From: Physcousia sp015060555
GTDB lineage: Bacteria; Bacteroidota; Bacteroidia; Bacteroidales; Bacteroidaceae
DNA: 64,000 nucleotides
NCBI GenBank assembly: GCA_015060555.1
Contig: SUYG01000025.1
Location: 1-64,000, forward strand
Direction of reading: 5' to 3'
Shown here: in pieces, positions 62,022 through 64,000 of the stretch
How the letters are laid out: every line of letters begins with the position of its first letter
Numbering within the stretch: the stretch's first letter is position 1
Notes under the pieces: model-generated
What the model was told of the DNA's origin: nothing
Seen by the model: only the letters and a program-made list of their open reading frames with translations
Database searches by the model: none
Position numbers and translations under genes: made by a program

Positions 62022-62363
62022 TTAGTCCTCCTTTTTTACTTGTTTGTTTCTTCTCTTTTCAGCATACTCTGCTGCATACTTCTCGTTCTTGACGGTCAGG
62101 TAGCGGAGCACTCTCTCATCGCGGCGATAGTTAACCTCGAGTTTGCTAATGAGGCTGGGATCTGCCTTGAACTCAAGCATCGCATAGAAGCCCGTCGATT
62201 TCTTCTCGATGGGATAAGCGAGCTTCTTCAAGCCCCACAGTTCTTCGTTCAGAATCTCTGCGCCACCATCGGCAAGCAGCTTCTTGAACTTTTCGACCGC
62301 TTCCTTCATCTGTTCGTCAGACAAAACGGGAGTTAAAATGAAAACGGTTTCGTACTGATTCAT
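62022..62363 (-). CDS. rpsF: 30S ribosomal protein S6
   Basis: The 113-residue protein starts MNQYETVFILTPVLSDEQMK and contains GLKKLAYPIEKKSTGFYAML. It is first in the rpsF-rpsR-rplI operon. A TACCTTTG promoter lies 47 bases upstream. No ssb gene sits between rpsF and rpsR, as is normal in Bacteroidetes. Confidence 0.97.
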   Translation of the reverse strand: MNQYETVFILTPVLSDEQMKEAVEKFKKLLADGGAEILNEELWGLKKLAYPIEKKSTGFYAMLEFKADPSLISKLEVNYRRDERVLRYLTVKNEKYAAEYAEKRRNKQVKKED

Positions 62364-62409
62364 AATACGTTAAATGATTAATAAGGGTTGTTTTTGCAAA
62401 AATGCTCGG

Positions 62410-62417
62410 CAAAGGTA
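62410..62417 (-). promoter_or_regulatory. Bacteroidetes -7 element (TACCTTTG) for rpsF
   Basis: TACCTTTG on the minus strand, 47 bases before the rpsF ATG. The leader is ~45 bases. Confidence 0.7.
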
Positions 62418-62625
62418 GTACATTTTTTCCACATGGCAAGGCTTTTCGCCTCTTTTTCTTCATCTTGAACGTAAAAAAGCTTCCGACAAAATAAAAATCA
62501 CCGTTCCATGTCACTTTTTCGATAAAACGTTTCGCCCGTTCATTTTTTTTAGCTTATTTTGTGCTGTCAAAGCATGAAAATGCCCCATATTCCCGTATCT
62601 ACGAATCAAAACAATACTCAAGAAC

Positions 62626-62802
62626 ATGAAAATCTACTATGGCATCATCACCGCTATCGTCGGTGCGCTTCTGCTCATCTTAAGCTATTTCGCAGGGTGG
62701 GTTGACTACAATTTCGTTCAGGGCTTCGGCATCCTGCTGATTATCGTCGGCATCGGACTGCACATCTATTTCAACTACAAGAAGCCCAAGTACGATGAGT
62801 AA
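62626..62802 (+). CDS. Small two-span membrane protein
   Basis: The 58-residue protein (MKIYYGIITAIVGALLLILS, then YFAGWVDYNFVQGFGILLII and VGIGLHIYFNYKKPKYDE) is two hydrophobic helices with a short loop and a basic tail. It ends 8 bases before a strong terminator. The coding look, the ATG and the terminator support it. Function unknown. Confidence 0.7.
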   Translation: MKIYYGIITAIVGALLLILSYFAGWVDYNFVQGFGILLIIVGIGLHIYFNYKKPKYDE

Positions 62803-62810
62803 ATGAAGAA

Positions 62811-62847
62811 AAGACCGAGGGCCGCGCGATGCGCGGCCCTCGGTCTT
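62811..62847. terminator. Bidirectional terminator between the small membrane protein and rprY genes
   Basis: A 17-bp perfect stem (AAGACCGAGGGCCGCGC / GCGCGGCCCTCGGTCTT) with a 3-base loop, T runs on both strands. Confidence 0.9.
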
Positions 62848-62850
62848 TTC

Positions 62851-63561
62851 TTATTCTTCCTCCAACTGAGCAATAAGGCGGTAGCCTTTACCGTGGACGT
62901 TGTTGATCTCGATGTCGGGATCGTCCTTCAGATGCTTGCGCAGCTTGGTGATATAGACATCCATGGAGCGGGCATTGAAGTAGTTGTCATCAATCCAAAT
63001 GGTCTTCAAGGCCAGCTCACGCTGCAAGACTTCGTTGGCATGGGAGCAGAGCAAGATCAGCAGCTCGCTCTCCTTTGTGGTCAGCTTGGTCTGGCGGCCT
63101 TCGAAGCTCAGGATCTGGCGCTTCGTGTCGAAAGTGAACTTGCCAATGTGATAGACGGCCACATTCTTCTGCTGCTTGCCATGGACACGACGCAGGATGG
63201 CTTCCATGCGCAGCACGAGTTCCTCCATCGAGAAGGGCTTGGTGATATAGTCATCAGCACCTATCTTGAAGCCCTCAAAGATGTCCTCCTTCAAGTTCTT
63301 GGCGGTAAGGAAGATAATAGGCACTTCCTGGTTGACCTGCCGGATTTCCTGTGCCAGGGTGAAGCCGTCCATCTTGGGCATCATCACATCCAGCACACAC
63401 ATGTCATAGGCGCTCTTCAGGAAGGCCTTGTAACCAGCCTCGCCATCGGGGCAGAGGTCTGCCTCATAGCCTTTGGCCTGGAGGTATTCACGCAACAGCA
63501 TGCCGAGGCTCTCGTCATCCTCGCAAAGCAGGATTCTCAGTTTTGATTCTTCTTGTGTCAT
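62851..63561 (-). CDS. rprY: OmpR-family response regulator, RprY-like
   Basis: The 236-residue protein has a receiver domain with acidic pair in LRILLCEDDESLGMLLREYL, the phospho-aspartate in YDMCVLDVMMPKMDGFTLAQ and the lysine in IFLTAKNLKEDIFEGFKIGA. A winged-helix domain with KLTTKESELLILLCSHANEV, YFNARSMDVYITKLRKHLKD and INNVHGKGYRLIAQ follows. I chose the ATG at 63561 (MTQEESKLRILL). RprXY is the two-component system conserved in Bacteroidetes. The kinase gene follows upstream on the same strand. Confidence 0.92.
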   Translation of the reverse strand: MTQEESKLRILLCEDDESLGMLLREYLQAKGYEADLCPDGEAGYKAFLKSAYDMCVLDVMMPKMDGFTLAQEIRQVNQEVPIIFLTAKNLKEDIFEGFKIGADDYITKPFSMEELVLRMEAILRRVHGKQQKNVAVYHIGKFTFDTKRQILSFEGRQTKLTTKESELLILLCSHANEVLQRELALKTIWIDDNYFNARSMDVYITKLRKHLKDDPDIEINNVHGKGYRLIAQLEEE

Positions 63562-63647
63562 AGTTGTTATCGAGTTTAATGAATGATTAATGGGCATATT
63601 GAACTTATTGAACCTTTTGGATTTATTGGGCTTATGAGGCCATGGGA

Positions 63648-64000
63648 TTAATCTATCAGCGGTAAGGTGATGATGAACTTGGTGCCACGCCCCAGCTCGC
63701 TCTCGGCCTTGATCGTTCCTTGCATCAGTTCCACCATTCCACGGACATAGGCTAAGCCAAGACCAAAACCTTTCACATCGTGTTTGTTACCAGTATGTAC
63801 GCGATAGAAGCGGTCGAAAATGCGGCGCAGGTCATCGTGGCGGATGCCGATGCCATTGTCCTCAACAATGATTACCAACTGATTGTTATGATTGGCAGTG
63901 CTAACCCGCAACTGCAAGGGCACATCCTCGCGACGGTACTTGACAGCATTGTCCATCAAGTTGAAAATGACATTCGTGAAGTGCATCTCATCCACGTAGA
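63648..64000 (-). CDS. rprX: Sensor histidine kinase, RprX-like, C-terminal part (cut by window edge)
   Basis: The visible 117 residues are the ATPase domain: MHFTNVIFNLMDNAVKYRRE (N box), IIVEDNGIGIRHDDLRRIFD (G1), KGFGLGLAYVRGMVELMQGT (G2) and GRGTKFIITLP. The frame is open to the window end, so sensor and phospho-acceptor domains lie outside. It is 86 bases upstream of rprY, its likely partner. Confidence 0.88.
   Translation of the reverse strand, partial: YVDEMHFTNVIFNLMDNAVKYRREDVPLQLRVSTANHNNQLVIIVEDNGIGIRHDDLRRIFDRFYRVHTGNKHDVKGFGLGLAYVRGMVELMQGTIKAESELGRGTKFIITLPLID

Noticed and set aside
1..64000. tRNA, rRNA or known riboswitch genes
   Set aside because: I looked for T-loop (GGTTCGA-type) and conserved riboswitch cores by eye and found none convincing. 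A covariance-model scan would be needed to be sure.

Overview
The window looks like a chromosome segment of a Prevotella-type member of the Bacteroidales. The evidence is the many promoters of the TAnnTTTG (-7) type used by the Bacteroidetes primary sigma factor, a giant BspA-type leucine-rich-repeat protein with a type IX secretion C-terminus, an rprXY-like two-component system, and a homoserine kinase of the phosphoglycerate-mutase type between thrA and thrC. I found no rRNA or tRNA gene.

Layout. (1) 0-6.2 kb: a phage antirepressor (BRO-N) fragment at the edge, then the threonine operon thrA-apgM-thrC on the minus strand, heavily invaded by short palindromic repeats. (2) 6.2-10 kb: recQ and recJ helicase/exonuclease genes. 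(3) 10-14.4 kb: three peptidase genes (C1, M24, C11 types) and a small protein, all on the minus strand. (4) 14.4-20.6 kb, plus strand: histidine kinase, DUF177, rpmF, fabH, era, der and a SIMPL-domain protein. (5) 20.6-30 kb: housekeeping block with dnaK (preceded by a sigma-54-like promoter), recA, a carboxynorspermidine-synthase-type dehydrogenase, a cysteine-desulfidase-type protein and clpB. (6) 30-33 kb: accessory HEPN/MNT pair and an XRE + YhcG (PDDEXK) pair. (7) 32.7-43.9 kb: an ECF sigma factor, a probable membrane anti-sigma protein, a secreted protein of unknown function and three paralogous outer-membrane barrel proteins, all in one direction. (8) 43.9-46.5 kb: a patch of gene remnants plus an intact PIN/RelB-type toxin-antitoxin pair. 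(9) 46.5-53.7 kb: the 2282-residue BspA-type protein with a long structured leader. (10) 53.7-54.6 kb: a non-coding block of hairpins and two 22-bp-period arrays. (11) 54.6-60.6 kb: two GH43 glycosidases, a glycosyltransferase and mtaB. (12) 60.8-64 kb: small lipoprotein, rplI-rpsR-rpsF, small membrane protein, rprY and part of rprX.

The most striking theme is a family of short CT/GA-rich palindromic repeats (core CCCTCCC-N4-6-GGGAGGG). They occur mostly as inverted pairs, like REP/REPIN elements, and they sit at gene ends or in frame inside genes (thrC, apgM, recQ, the glycosyltransferase, mtaB). One inverted pair encloses a DUF559 endonuclease-like domain and is fused in frame to the C-terminus of the homoserine kinase. 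My inference is that this is an autonomous version of the repeat and that the empty pairs are its non-autonomous relatives, a possible nuclease analogue of the RAYT/REP system. A second, C/G-rich palindromic family has inserted in frame in clpB.

Other leads are the sigma/anti-sigma locus with three barrel proteins, the BspA leader with a terminator-like hairpin directly before the start codon, and the 22-bp-period arrays. All calls are made by eye; no alignments, folding or database searches were run.
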